NCBI GenBank assembly: GCA_028289325.1
Contig: JANQQN010000309.1
Coordinates: 1 to 62,949, forward strand
Direction of reading: 5' to 3'
Length of the DNA: 62,949 bases
DNA from: Myxococcota bacterium
GTDB taxonomy: Bacteria > Myxococcota > Kuafuiibacteriia > Kuafuiibacteriales > Kuafuiibacteriaceae
Shown in pieces: positions 1 through 8,381 of this stretch. How positions within the stretch are numbered: the stretch's first letter is position 1; every line of letters starts with the position of its first letter. The translations under genes and the position numbers were made by a program. A model generated the notes under the pieces. The model saw nothing but the letters and a program-made list of their open reading frames with translations, made no database searches and had not been told where the DNA came from.

Positions 1-306
1 CACGGGGTCAGGTCGCCGAACGATCAGTCAGGTGATCGACTGCGGAACCGGCAATTATTGTTGTCGTTGAGCCGGCAGTTCTAGTTGTCGCTCATCACCT
101 TGCGCTGACAAAGGCAGGATAGGATGTGAGGTCCGGCTACGGACCAGCGAAAGACGCCGATAATCTCGCCAATCCCGACAGGACCCGATCAAAGCTAATA
201 GACCGCATTAATTAGGCTTTCGAGGTCGCCCGCCTCGTTCCGGTCGTCATTCGAATGCGTTTTGGCGTGATCTGCGAGGTCGCCCGTGCTCTGTACAGGG
301 CATCGT

Positions 307-1299
307 ATGAAGGTGATGAAGTACGCCCTCAACCCGGGATGGCGGATTCTGTTGAACGACGTGGGCCTGAACGTCGAGAATGTCCTCAAACGGGCTCATC
401 TCCCGGGGGACCTCTTCGCCCGGGAGACCGCGTCCCTCGACACGCCGGATTACTTTCGACTGTGGACGGCCATAGAAGAAGAAGCCAGCGACCCGCTGGT
501 GCCCCTACGTCTGGGCTCCGGAATCTCGGTAGAGGCTTTCGACCCGCCGGTCTTCGCTGCCATGTGCAGCCCGAACCTCAACACCGCGTTGGAGCGTATC
601 TCGCTCTACAAACGGTTGATTTACCCAATCGCCTTGCACATCGAGCTCAGCGACCAGCACACCGGTTTGCGAATCGAATGGCTCGACAAGACGATTCCCC
701 CGCCGACCTCATTGGTAGCGGCAGAGCTGGTCTTCTTCGTGCAGCTTTCTCGAATCGGAACCCGCAGCAAGGTGAAACCGCTCAAGGTACGGGCACCGAA
801 TCCGCCGTCTCCGAAAGATAGCTACTTCGAGTACTTCGGCATCCGGGTCACGAAGGGCAATGATCCCGAGATACTTTTTAGAGCCGAAGACGCGGAGCGT
901 CCCTTCCTTACCGCCAATGCGCAGATGTGGGATTTCTTTGAGCCTGACCTCAAGCGGCGCTTGGCCGAGCTAGACGCTAGAGCGACCACCGAAGAGCGGG
1001 TCCGGGCCGCACTCCTGGAACTGATACCCACGGGTAGAACGTCGATCGAACAGGTCGCCAAACGCCTCGGCATGAGTACCAGAACGGTGCAAAGGAAGTT
1101 GCAGAGCGAGAGCCGAGCCTTCCAGTTGATCCTCAACGACACCAGAGCCCAGTTGGCTCGACACTACCTGCGGAACTCGAAGTTCTCCGGGTCAGAGATT
1201 GCGTTCCTGTTGGGCTTCGAGGATCCCAATTCCTTCTTCCGAGCGTTCCACGATTGGACGGGACAGACGCCGTCGGACTATCGGGCATCGACCGCGTAG
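307..1299 (+). CDS. AraC-family transcriptional regulator
   Basis: A DNA-binding activator or repressor of the AraC/XylS family, about 330 aa. Residues 1-190 resemble the arabinose-binding-like sensor domain found in OruR/ArgR-type AraC regulators. The last 85 residues carry the paired helix-turn-helix: IEQVAKRLGMSTRTVQRKL forms the first HTH, and GFEDPNSFFRAFHDWTG with TPSDYR is the typical second HTH and C-terminal signature. An in-frame GTG at 286 lies upstream, but ATG at 307 begins the conserved part. No target gene is evident. The nearest co-oriented genes are small and start 175 bases downstream, so it may act elsewhere. The inducer is unknown. Confidence 0.9.
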   Translation: MKVMKYALNPGWRILLNDVGLNVENVLKRAHLPGDLFARETASLDTPDYFRLWTAIEEEASDPLVPLRLGSGISVEAFDPPVFAAMCSPNLNTALERISLYKRLIYPIALHIELSDQHTGLRIEWLDKTIPPPTSLVAAELVFFVQLSRIGTRSKVKPLKVRAPNPPSPKDSYFEYFGIRVTKGNDPEILFRAEDAERPFLTANAQMWDFFEPDLKRRLAELDARATTEERVRAALLELIPTGRTSIEQVAKRLGMSTRTVQRKLQSESRAFQLILNDTRAQLARHYLRNSKFSGSEIAFLLGFEDPNSFFRAFHDWTGQTPSDYRASTA

Positions 1300-1474
1300 G
1301 GGTGCCCGGGTCGCGCTAGTGCGCGAGCGCCTTGAGCACCGCAAGAGAATCCCTAGCGGTTCGCACCTTCGTGAGCGCACGTTCGATGATGTACGCGCGC
1401 TGCCGATTGATGCCCGGTTCCTGGGAATCGGAGCGGCGAAAGGGCGTCGAGGGTGTAGTATCTTCCTCGGGCTC

Positions 1475-1975
1475 ATGAACGAACAGGGCTTCACCAAGCC
1501 GGGATGGCGCCGGCTCCCTTCAGCGTCGACGGACGGCTGGGAGCTCGAGTCGGGCGAGGCTCGGCGCGCGCGCTACGGCGACAGCTTCTGGCTGCCCCCT
1601 CTTCAACAGCGAAGCAGCCTCCAAAAGGGCCAGGCGGCGAAGCTGTTGTTCCGGATGGAGGCTGAGGACGAAGACAGCGCCGTCGTCGAGAACGTCGAGC
1701 GCATGTGGGTTCGCGCCGGAGCATGTCATCGACGTCGACGACCCACCAACCGACTACGTCGAACAGCGCTTCTCGACGCCGTCGCTCCAGCGGAGCTGCC
1801 GATATCGGGCGCGGTGGACATCAACGAGGTCCGGCGCCGTCACGCCTCCACGGTGTTCGTGAACTGGCCCTTCTGGAGCCCGTCGGGCCTGATAGAGAAG
1901 CGCCAACAGCTCGGTGATGCCGGGGATAAGCGATTCCCGACCCCTCCCCTTTCGCCTGGGGAGGAGGTCGAGTGA
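1475..1975 (+). CDS. DUF2314-like small protein, possibly frameshifted
   Basis: The first 75 residues (GDSFWLPPLQQRSSLQKGQAAKLLF then ERMWV) match the pattern of DUF2314/DUF2185-type proteins, which have no established enzymatic role and are often near toxin-immunity genes. After ERMWV the reading becomes Arg-rich and unlike the family. A short stretch in the next frame (EHVIDVDDPPTDYVEQRF) looks more protein-like, so an indel or degeneration is likely around 1710-1800. The final part (VDINEVRRRH onward) returns to this frame and ends in TGA overlapping the GTG of the next gene (GTGA), with GAGGAGG just before it. That arrangement supports the end of this frame as real. The start is the only good ATG before the conserved part. 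Confidence 0.45.
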   Translation: MNEQGFTKPGWRRLPSASTDGWELESGEARRARYGDSFWLPPLQQRSSLQKGQAAKLLFRMEAEDEDSAVVENVERMWVRAGACHRRRRPTNRLRRTALLDAVAPAELPISGAVDINEVRRRHASTVFVNWPFWSPSGLIEKRQQLGDAGDKRFPTPPLSPGEEVE

Positions 1976-2280
1976 CGAAGAAGGAACGTCGCCGAGAGCT
2001 TCTACGAGCCTGGAAAGAAGCGGAACGTCAGAAGGTGCGCTCGGCTTTGCCGCTATCGGATGACGAGCTCAGCGCGCTCTTCGAGTTCCTCTCGGCTGAG
2101 CTTCCTTACGCGGGGTGCGACAAAAAGAGGACGCTTACCGAGCGATGGTTAGCCGACCGCGGCATAGAACCCGACGCCGTCCGAGCTTGGCTCGACGATA
2201 CTGGCGGCTACTGCGACTGCGAGGCTCTGGCGAACTCGGAGGAGGTCTGGAGATCGTCGTTGCCGACGAAGGAAGGCTGA
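1972..2280 (+). CDS. DUF2695 family protein
   Basis: A 102-aa soluble protein with the DUF2695 layout: a basic helical N-terminus, then a domain with a conserved Cys (YAGCDKKRTLTERWLADRG) and a C-terminal Cys pair in GGYCDCEALANSEE. The Cys residues may bind metal, which is inference. The start is GTG at 1972, four bases into the stop of the preceding ORF, with a strong GAGGAGG ribosome site. The two genes are therefore translationally coupled. No function is established for the family. Small stand-alone DUF2695 and DUF2314 proteins resemble immunity-type accessory genes. Confidence 0.75.
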   Translation: MTKKERRRELLRAWKEAERQKVRSALPLSDDELSALFEFLSAELPYAGCDKKRTLTERWLADRGIEPDAVRAWLDDTGGYCDCEALANSEEVWRSSLPTKEG

Positions 2281-2375
2281 CGTGATGGCGGTCCGAGCGG
2301 AAGCGATTCCCACTGTTCACGGTTCACCAACGGGAGCCACCATGGCGAACAACAGCACCGAAATGTGGAAAGCGA

Positions 2376-2648
2376 ATGCGTAGCGTGGAAGAGCTTCTGG
2401 ATCCCGATGGTACTGGCTGGAACTTCCTCATGAGGGCCTCCAAGGCCGCCACCAATGAGCATCGTTTCCTCGACACAAGTGACGGAAAGTCCGGGCCGGC
2501 CCTGATCCAGACCGGGGTAACAACGGCATCGCCCATGGGCGCCGTCGTCTACGAGACGGGCGGCCACGGCGAGCAGAAGGCCGTTCCTATTCTGGAGCTC
2601 TTCCGCCTTCAGATGGCCCACCGAGAGCAGTTGAGCCGTGACGGCTGA
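2376..2648 (+). CDS. Hypothetical 90-aa protein
   Basis: A small soluble ORF beginning MRSVEELLDPDGTGWNFL, with no transmembrane segment and no signal peptide. It lies 95 bases after the DUF2695 gene on the same strand and may be a third member of that small-gene set. The amino-acid composition is protein-like and less Arg-rich than nearby shadow frames. The family was not recognised and the upstream ribosome site is weak, so the call rests on composition and context only. Confidence 0.4.
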   Translation: MRSVEELLDPDGTGWNFLMRASKAATNEHRFLDTSDGKSGPALIQTGVTTASPMGAVVYETGGHGEQKAVPILELFRLQMAHREQLSRDG

Positions 2649-2757
2649 ACTATGTGCAAGCTAAGCGAGTCGCGGCGGCTCACGAGGGGCTCGCTGCGCC
2701 CCGGCGCGTTTATGTGACGTCTGTTGCGGTGCCGATACGGCACGGGAGCGAGAACAT

Positions 2758-5256
2758 TCAGGCCCACTGAGCCCCCCAGAACATGTACGGAGCCCAATAA
2801 TACGGATGGTCGTACTCTCGGCTTCGAAGAAGCTCTCGTTGACTCTCGCCGAGGGCTCGGACCGGTGTCTCTCCGCTCGACAAGCGCGCGTAGAACGAGG
2901 CCATTAGCTGGCGCGTTCCGTCATCGCTCACTGGCCAAGCCGTGCAGAGAACGCCGCGTGCACCGGCCACGAAGAACGCGCGGGTAAGGCCTAGGAGCTC
3001 TTCGCCGGCCGCACGATGACCGCGGCCGGATTCACAAGCGGACAGTACGGCGAATTCAACGCCCTGCCAGTCGTGCCGGGCCAGCTGGTCCGCCGTCCAC
3101 GCGCCGTCATCCCCGTCCGAAGGTGCCAGCCTCAGCCGCGAGGCGAGCGGGCTGGCCGAGTCGAACTGTGCGTGGCAAGCGAAGTGGACCACCTTCGGTC
3201 GGGGCGTGGGGATCAGTGCACGTCGAACGTTTTCGATGGTGGCTTGCGCGCCCAGCAGAGGCGTATGCGGAAATCGCGCAGCGATGTCATGACACTCCTG
3301 TGCGGTCATGGCCAGCTTCGGGTCCGACGGTGCCGGATCGCCAACGGTCAAGGCACTGTCGATCCGGGTGGCCGGGGACCGCAGGTAGCGAAGCGCGCCG
3401 GCCGACGGTAGTAGGGCCACATCGAAGCGTTCGATCACTGGACGCTTACGTTCGTCGATGAGCGCCGCAAACGGTACACGAAACAGCCGCCCCGAAGGCA
3501 CGATCACGAGGGTCGGCGTGCCCAACCTATCCTCTACCGGCGCAATAAGGGTGTCGTAGAGCGTTCTCGACGCTTTTGTCAGAGACTTTCGAAGACCCGC
3601 GTTCCGAGTGACGAGCGCCTCCAACCTGGAGATATGGTCCTGAAGCTCGGCCTGGCGAACGGGAACCGAGACCAGCTCGAACGAGTTCCGGGTGATGACG
3701 AAGATCCACAGGTCTTCCCGGTGTACACCGCCAACGAAGCGAGAACCTACGTGATGCAGCTGCAGCAGCGTCACGTCGTCGGTCAGCAGAGACTGAACGT
3801 CTTCGAGGTCGGCCACTTCGGGCAGCGGTGTGGCCTCCGTCCGGTCGACGTTCGGTTGTTCGTACAGCGAACCCAGCGCGGGAGCGAAACCGCGGCTGCG
3901 CGCATCGAGAATGCTCGTCAACGCTCGTGTTCGGCCTCGTTCCAGGGCTCGCCAGGCTCCGCGATTGTCTCCGTGGGCCACCCGCGCCGCCGCCAGGTTG
4001 TCGTGGGCGGGGGGCAACACACCTTGCACCGAGACACGTTCCATATCATGCGAAACCGCGTCGCGAACCGTCTCGACGAGGCGGCAGGACGTCTCGAGCG
4101 TCGACAGACTCCGTTCGACTTCTCCCGCAGAAAGGAAGATCCATCCAGAGATGTTGAGGATGTTTGCTTCGGACGCTCGGTCGTGGCTCTCACGAGTATC
4201 GACCAGCACGCGTTGTACCAGCGCCTGAGCGCCTTCGAAGTCGCTGATCCCGACCTTGGCCGCCGCGATGTTGGTGAGTAGAGACTTGGCGTAACCGGAC
4301 GCCCCGAGACGTTCGTAGGATTCGGACGCCTCCACGTACTTGTCGTGAGCCTCACGATAACGTCCTTTGAGCCAATCGGCGGTGGCGAGATTGGACAGCA
4401 CGTGGGTCGCAGAGAGCCGATCGCCGATCTTCTCCAGAAGAAGCCTGGCTTGTTCGAGCTCGCGGACCGCATCGTCGGGTGCTCGATTCCTCAGATGGAC
4501 CGCGCCCAGATTGTGGTGCACGGCGGCTTCCCCCCGCGGATCTACGTTCTTCCGGTAGACCTCCAGCGCTTCCCGGTAGCTCGCGAGCGCTTCTGGCGTG
4601 TTACCCAAGTTCTCCGCCACGACGGCCCGACCGGTGAGGATGTCCCCGAGCAGAAGGGGTGCGTGCTCGCGCGCGAGAACCTCAGCCCGCTGATAGGCCA
4701 GCGCAGCGTCGAGATACGCCGCCTGCGCCGACCGCAAGCCGGCCAGAGAGAGCCAGGCGTGGGTCTTCCCGAGGCCATCGTTCGTCGCTTCATGTATCGA
4801 ACGGGCTTCCTCGAGGCGCGCTTCCGCGACAGCGAAATCACCGCGGCGAAGCGCGATCAGACCAAGGCCGCTGACGGCACTGGCGATCCCTCTCGCATCC
4901 TTCAGCTCTCGAAGTACGACGAGCGCCTCCTCGAACGAAGAGGCCGCCTGTCCGTCGTCGCCGACCCGGGTACAGAGGTCCGCAGCGATCAGCTGCGTTC
5001 GGGCGACGTTCTGACGGTCATCGATGGATCGATAGAGATCAACGCTCTGACCGAGGAGCGCGCGCGCTTGCTGCATGTCACCCTGCATTGCTCGGCACTG
5101 TGCGATGTTGCCGAACAGCGCGGCGCGGTGGGCCGGCGTTTCGAGCTGCGGAAGTTCACGACGCCAGATCTCCTCGGCCTTGGCAATCTCACCGCGTTGA
5201 AAGTGCTGGGCGCCCGCTCGGAGCAGGGCTTGAAAGCTCGCTTGCTGGTCGCTCAT
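2758..5256 (-). CDS. TPR-CHAT caspase-like protease
   Basis: An 832-aa cytoplasmic protein. Residues 1-430 are about ten tetratricopeptide repeats (for example FGNIAQCRAMQGDMQQARALL and NLATADWLKGRYREAHDKY). The C-terminal 350 residues form a CHAT (caspase HetF-associated with TPR) peptidase domain. The catalytic dyad is intact: His695 in HFACHA and Cys741 in LSACESG, followed by GLTRAFFVAGARGV and a YYWAPYMFWG ending typical of CHAT. CHAT proteases are clan CD cysteine peptidases, and several act as activated effectors or processors in bacterial immunity. The ATG at 5256 overlaps the TGA of the upstream TIR gene (ATGA), so the two are translationally coupled and probably functionally paired. 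The substrate cannot be inferred. Confidence 0.93.
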   Translation of the reverse strand: MSDQQASFQALLRAGAQHFQRGEIAKAEEIWRRELPQLETPAHRAALFGNIAQCRAMQGDMQQARALLGQSVDLYRSIDDRQNVARTQLIAADLCTRVGDDGQAASSFEEALVVLRELKDARGIASAVSGLGLIALRRGDFAVAEARLEEARSIHEATNDGLGKTHAWLSLAGLRSAQAAYLDAALAYQRAEVLAREHAPLLLGDILTGRAVVAENLGNTPEALASYREALEVYRKNVDPRGEAAVHHNLGAVHLRNRAPDDAVRELEQARLLLEKIGDRLSATHVLSNLATADWLKGRYREAHDKYVEASESYERLGASGYAKSLLTNIAAAKVGISDFEGAQALVQRVLVDTRESHDRASEANILNISGWIFLSAGEVERSLSTLETSCRLVETVRDAVSHDMERVSVQGVLPPAHDNLAAARVAHGDNRGAWRALERGRTRALTSILDARSRGFAPALGSLYEQPNVDRTEATPLPEVADLEDVQSLLTDDVTLLQLHHVGSRFVGGVHREDLWIFVITRNSFELVSVPVRQAELQDHISRLEALVTRNAGLRKSLTKASRTLYDTLIAPVEDRLGTPTLVIVPSGRLFRVPFAALIDERKRPVIERFDVALLPSAGALRYLRSPATRIDSALTVGDPAPSDPKLAMTAQECHDIAARFPHTPLLGAQATIENVRRALIPTPRPKVVHFACHAQFDSASPLASRLRLAPSDGDDGAWTADQLARHDWQGVEFAVLSACESGRGHRAAGEELLGLTRAFFVAGARGVLCTAWPVSDDGTRQLMASFYARLSSGETPVRALGESQRELLRSREYDHPYYWAPYMFWGAQWA

Positions 5257-5981
5257 GAGCTGGCGTCCTCGATGAGGTCCGGATGAAGCATGGCGATGGC
5301 GGACAAGAGGTCGTCGAGTCGCGCCCGGTCGCGGACGGCGAACACGAGGTCGACGGCCACTTCGCTGGTGAAGGCGTTAGGGTCGAGGTCGACGTCTTCG
5401 TCCAGAACCTCCGACCAGAGTATCTGCAGTTGGTTCCGGTCCAGGCGCCGGGCGACAAGCCGATAGAGATCGACGAAACGTAGCCTGCGCAGGCGGTTGA
5501 CCCGCACCTGGACGTCGTCCTCGAGGGATGTTCGCTCCAAGGTCGGGTCGCGGGTCTCCGCTGCGACCAACCGGTCCGGCAGCGACAGGACGCGCAGGAG
5601 CGAGTTGAGCCCCGCACTGTAGTCCCCCCGAAAGTCCGCCGCACGACGCGGACGCAGGAGGGTGGGTACGGCGACGTCCGAGAAAATGACCGGGAGAATG
5701 AGGGTCGTACGAGCGTCGCACTCCCGCATAAATGCAGCGTCGAGCTCGGCGTTCACCCACCCCGAGTCGATGGAGGCGTGAGAAAGAACGACTAGGATGT
5801 AATCCGACGCGTCCAGTTCCGCCGATACTCGGCGCACGATCGACTCACCGGGCTGGATGGATAACCTGTCGTAAAAGAGGTCGGCGCCCTGCTCCCGCAG
5901 ATCATCGACCAGCCGTTCGACGAATTCACGGTCCTCGTGCGCATAGCTCACGAAGACCCGTACGGCGCTCCGCGGGTTCAT
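5253..5981 (-). CDS. TIR protein with effector-associated-domain-like tail
   Basis: A 242-aa protein. Residues 7-135 are a TIR domain: VRVFVSYAHEDREFVERLVDDL, FYDRLSIQPGESI, and SGWVNAEL containing Glu79 at the place of the catalytic glutamate of NAD-cleaving TIR enzymes. Residues 165-236 (LYRLVARRLDRNQLQILWSE, then VAVDLVFAVRDRARLDDLL) are a compact helical unit. It resembles the effector-associated domains (EADs) described in ternary bacterial conflict systems, which act as death-fold-like adaptors. It is coupled by ATGA overlap to the TPR-CHAT protease. The predicted role is NAD depletion or signalling nucleotide production after activation by a partner. The TIR call is firm and the EAD call is pattern recognition. 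Confidence 0.88.
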   Translation of the reverse strand: MNPRSAVRVFVSYAHEDREFVERLVDDLREQGADLFYDRLSIQPGESIVRRVSAELDASDYILVVLSHASIDSGWVNAELDAAFMRECDARTTLILPVIFSDVAVPTLLRPRRAADFRGDYSAGLNSLLRVLSLPDRLVAAETRDPTLERTSLEDDVQVRVNRLRRLRFVDLYRLVARRLDRNQLQILWSEVLDEDVDLDPNAFTSEVAVDLVFAVRDRARLDDLLSAIAMLHPDLIEDASS

Positions 5982-6041
5982 ATCGCCATGATAGTATCCC
6001 GGACAACGGTGAACCGTCGAGGACAGGCCCGCCGCACGGCT

Positions 6042-7577
6042 TCAGTCGGGCAGCAGCAAACCCAACCACTCGACGGACAGATCGTCGCTGAGTCGGATCC
6101 CCCATACGCGGCTCGTGGCCTGGTGGCTGCCGATCGAGAAGCCGAGCGGGGTCCCCACGCCGAGGTCGACCGAGAACTGCTCCAGGGTCTGGATAAACGT
6201 CTCGGTGGTCAGGTCGCGCCCGTGGGCCTGCAGAGCCTCCCCGAGCAGCCACATATTCAGATAGGACTCCAGAGAGAACTCGCCGGGGACCGCCGACGGG
6301 TCGAACGCGGCGAGATGCTCTCGATAGCGGATGGCGCCGGACGAGTTCGAGGTCGCGAGTGGCACGACCTGCGAGATGACCAGGCCGGCGCCGTACGTGC
6401 GCTGCGTGGCCTGCCCCTGGTCGTCGATCCACGGGTAAGGACCGAAACTGGCCAGGGCTGCGCGTAGCGCGTTCGTCGTTATGGCCGAGTGCGCGACGTA
6501 GCGGACCTCGACCGTCGCGAGCCGAGCGATCTCGGTGGCGTCAAGGTCGGCGGCGAAGGGCGCGTCGAGGGCGACGCCCCGGCGAGCCGCGCTGAGCTGA
6601 TCTTGAATCGCTTTGATGAACCCGGAGCCGGCGTCCCACACCGAGCCGAGGATGATGCCAACGTAGCGGCGATCGCCGGTCGTCTCTCGATCCGCGCTCG
6701 CCATCCACTTGAGGGTTCGCTTCGCCGGCTCCAAGATGTCGGTCGACCCAAGGACGTAGGTCGTCGCGAACAGCTCGCCTCTGCCGACGCCCAGGGCACG
6801 GGTCGTACCGTTCACGACGTCGTCGCCATTGAGGTCGAAGGCGCCCTCGAAGTCAGAGCCCTGGGCGAGCACGCCGATGTTGGTAGCAGGCGTGTTGGGC
6901 TGGAGCTCGTCGAGCAGATACCGCGTCAGCTGATCGGACTCGTCCGAGTAGCGAGGCCGATAGTTGAAGATGTACCGGCTGGGGGGCTCCTGCTCGAGGC
7001 TGGTCAAGCCCGTTCCCGGCGACCATAGGATGACCTTCTCATTCACCGCGACGTCCGCTGCAGCCAGGCTCGGCGGCTCGCCTAGCGTGTTGCAAACCAG
7101 GAAGACCTGCCGCTCGCCGCCTTGCGCGCCGACGAGCTCCATCATGTTCGCCTGCGCCTGCATGGGATCAAACCGGTCGTCGAGGGCGCGCAGCTCGAGC
7201 CGTCGCCCATGAATGCCGCCGGTGCTGTTGACGAAGCGGAAGTAAGCGTTGATGCCGGCGATGCCCTCCGCGCTGATGACGGCGAGGCCCGGGATGTCCT
7301 GCGAAAGGTAAGCGGTCATCCCGATGACCAGCCGGTCATCGAAGACGCCGTTCTGGCCGTTGTACGCCTCAACGCAGTAGCGAAGCGAGGGGTCGCACTG
7401 CCACCCACCGCCGCAGTCGCTGGAGGTCTCGCACTGCCATAGCTGGTCGTCGATCGACACGGCGCAGTGCACACTGAACGCCGCCGCCAGCGCCACCACC
7501 GCGAGGGGTTGGCGCCGACTGCTCGCCGACCAGTCTCGGCGGGGCGGGGATCCGTCTTGATGACATCGAGTGAACAT
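6042..7577 (-). CDS. Periplasmic-binding-fold (LivK-like) lipoprotein
   Basis: A 511-aa exported lipoprotein. The hydrophobic segment VVALAAAFSVHC gives a lipobox with Cys near residue 38. It is followed by a small Cys-rich module (CETSSDCGGGWQCDPSLRYC), common in outer-surface proteins of myxobacteria-like organisms. The remainder is a type I periplasmic binding domain of the branched-chain amino-acid/Leu-Ile-Val family: VIGMTAYLSQD, GINAYFRFVNSTGGIHGRRLELRALDDRFDP, then ATNIGVLAQGSDFEGAF. No ABC permease or ATPase is adjacent, so it may be a sensor or orphan receptor. It lies between the TPR gene (34 bases upstream) and the TIR gene (60 bases downstream), all on the same strand, and a shared transcript is possible. 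Confidence 0.85.
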   Translation of the reverse strand: MFTRCHQDGSPPRRDWSASSRRQPLAVVALAAAFSVHCAVSIDDQLWQCETSSDCGGGWQCDPSLRYCVEAYNGQNGVFDDRLVIGMTAYLSQDIPGLAVISAEGIAGINAYFRFVNSTGGIHGRRLELRALDDRFDPMQAQANMMELVGAQGGERQVFLVCNTLGEPPSLAAADVAVNEKVILWSPGTGLTSLEQEPPSRYIFNYRPRYSDESDQLTRYLLDELQPNTPATNIGVLAQGSDFEGAFDLNGDDVVNGTTRALGVGRGELFATTYVLGSTDILEPAKRTLKWMASADRETTGDRRYVGIILGSVWDAGSGFIKAIQDQLSAARRGVALDAPFAADLDATEIARLATVEVRYVAHSAITTNALRAALASFGPYPWIDDQGQATQRTYGAGLVISQVVPLATSNSSGAIRYREHLAAFDPSAVPGEFSLESYLNMWLLGEALQAHGRDLTTETFIQTLEQFSVDLGVGTPLGFSIGSHQATSRVWGIRLSDDLSVEWLGLLLPD

Positions 7578-7611
7578 GGATCAACTCCGTTTGGTCGCTC
7601 GCAAAAGACAG

Positions 7612-8292
7612 CTAGAACTCCGCCAAGAAGCCGACGGCGCCTCCGTCGGGCATCGGCGTGGCGGTGAACGAAACTGTGTCGGACGCTCCCCCGTCCACTG
7701 TCGTCTGTTCCTCGTCGCCGTCGACGAGGAACAGGATCAGCGAGGTGACGGCCATCGCCACGCCGGCACCGAGGACAATGGTGCCGGTCAGCTTGCGGCT
7801 CTCCGACTGATCCGCGAGCGCTTGCGCCTGGGTACGCGTAAGCGAGGACACCTGCCCCGAGACGGTGCGCGCGTCGTCAAGCTCCGACTCGTCGGCCAAG
7901 CCCAAGTGCAGCAGCGTCGCTCCCCCGCCGACCAGGGCAAGGCTCAGACCGGCGGTGACCCACTTCGAAGTGCCGACGAAGCTGGGCCCTGACTCGGTCC
8001 GCGTCAGCTGCAGCGTCTCCGCCGACGGCGCCGCATCGCGAGGGGCCGCGGCGCTGCGGCGACGCGCACGCTCGATGATCCGGACGCGTCGAATGGCCTT
8101 CTGCTTGAGCGCTTCGCTGGCCTTCGCGTCGCTCGCGCACCGCAGGTAGTCGCGAACGGCCTCGTCGCTCTCGCCGAGGGCCTCGTACGACCGGGCGACG
8201 TTGTAGATGAGCTTTGGGCTCGACACGTTCCGGTATGCGTCCTTGAAGCGCGCGATCGCCGCGCGGTACTTGCCGGCCCGATACAGTTCCAT
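7612..8292 (-). CDS. TPR envelope protein with two C-terminal membrane segments
   Basis: Begins with two TPR-like helices (AGKYRAAIARFKDAY, YNVARSYEALGESDEAVRDYL). A charged Ala-rich linker follows, then two hydrophobic segments (KWVTAGLSLALVGGGATLL and GTIVLGAGVAMAVTSLILFLV), a layout common in myxobacterial TPR/PEGA proteins. The ATG at 8292 is probably not the true start. The frame stays open upstream to about 8406 and encodes LLHFVLCLTVVAAGAPAAVA, a signal peptide-like stretch, but it has no ATG or GTG there. A CTG at 8406 is the best candidate. It lies between the response regulator, whose end it would overlap, and the binding lipoprotein. Confidence 0.75.
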   Translation of the reverse strand: MELYRAGKYRAAIARFKDAYRNVSSPKLIYNVARSYEALGESDEAVRDYLRCASDAKASEALKQKAIRRVRIIERARRRSAAAPRDAAPSAETLQLTRTESGPSFVGTSKWVTAGLSLALVGGGATLLHLGLADESELDDARTVSGQVSSLTRTQAQALADQSESRKLTGTIVLGAGVAMAVTSLILFLVDGDEEQTTVDGGASDTVSFTATPMPDGGAVGFLAEF

Positions 8293-8381
8293 GCCCTCGA
8301 GATACAGCGCCTGAGCGCGGTCGATCGCTTCGCCGCGCTCGGACTGAGCAACGGCGGCCGGTGCGCCGGCGGCGACGACCG

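Noticed and set aside
4345-5286. 313-aa plus-strand frame opposite the TPR part of the CHAT gene
   Set aside because: It mirrors TPR codon periodicity, and no protein family is recognisable.
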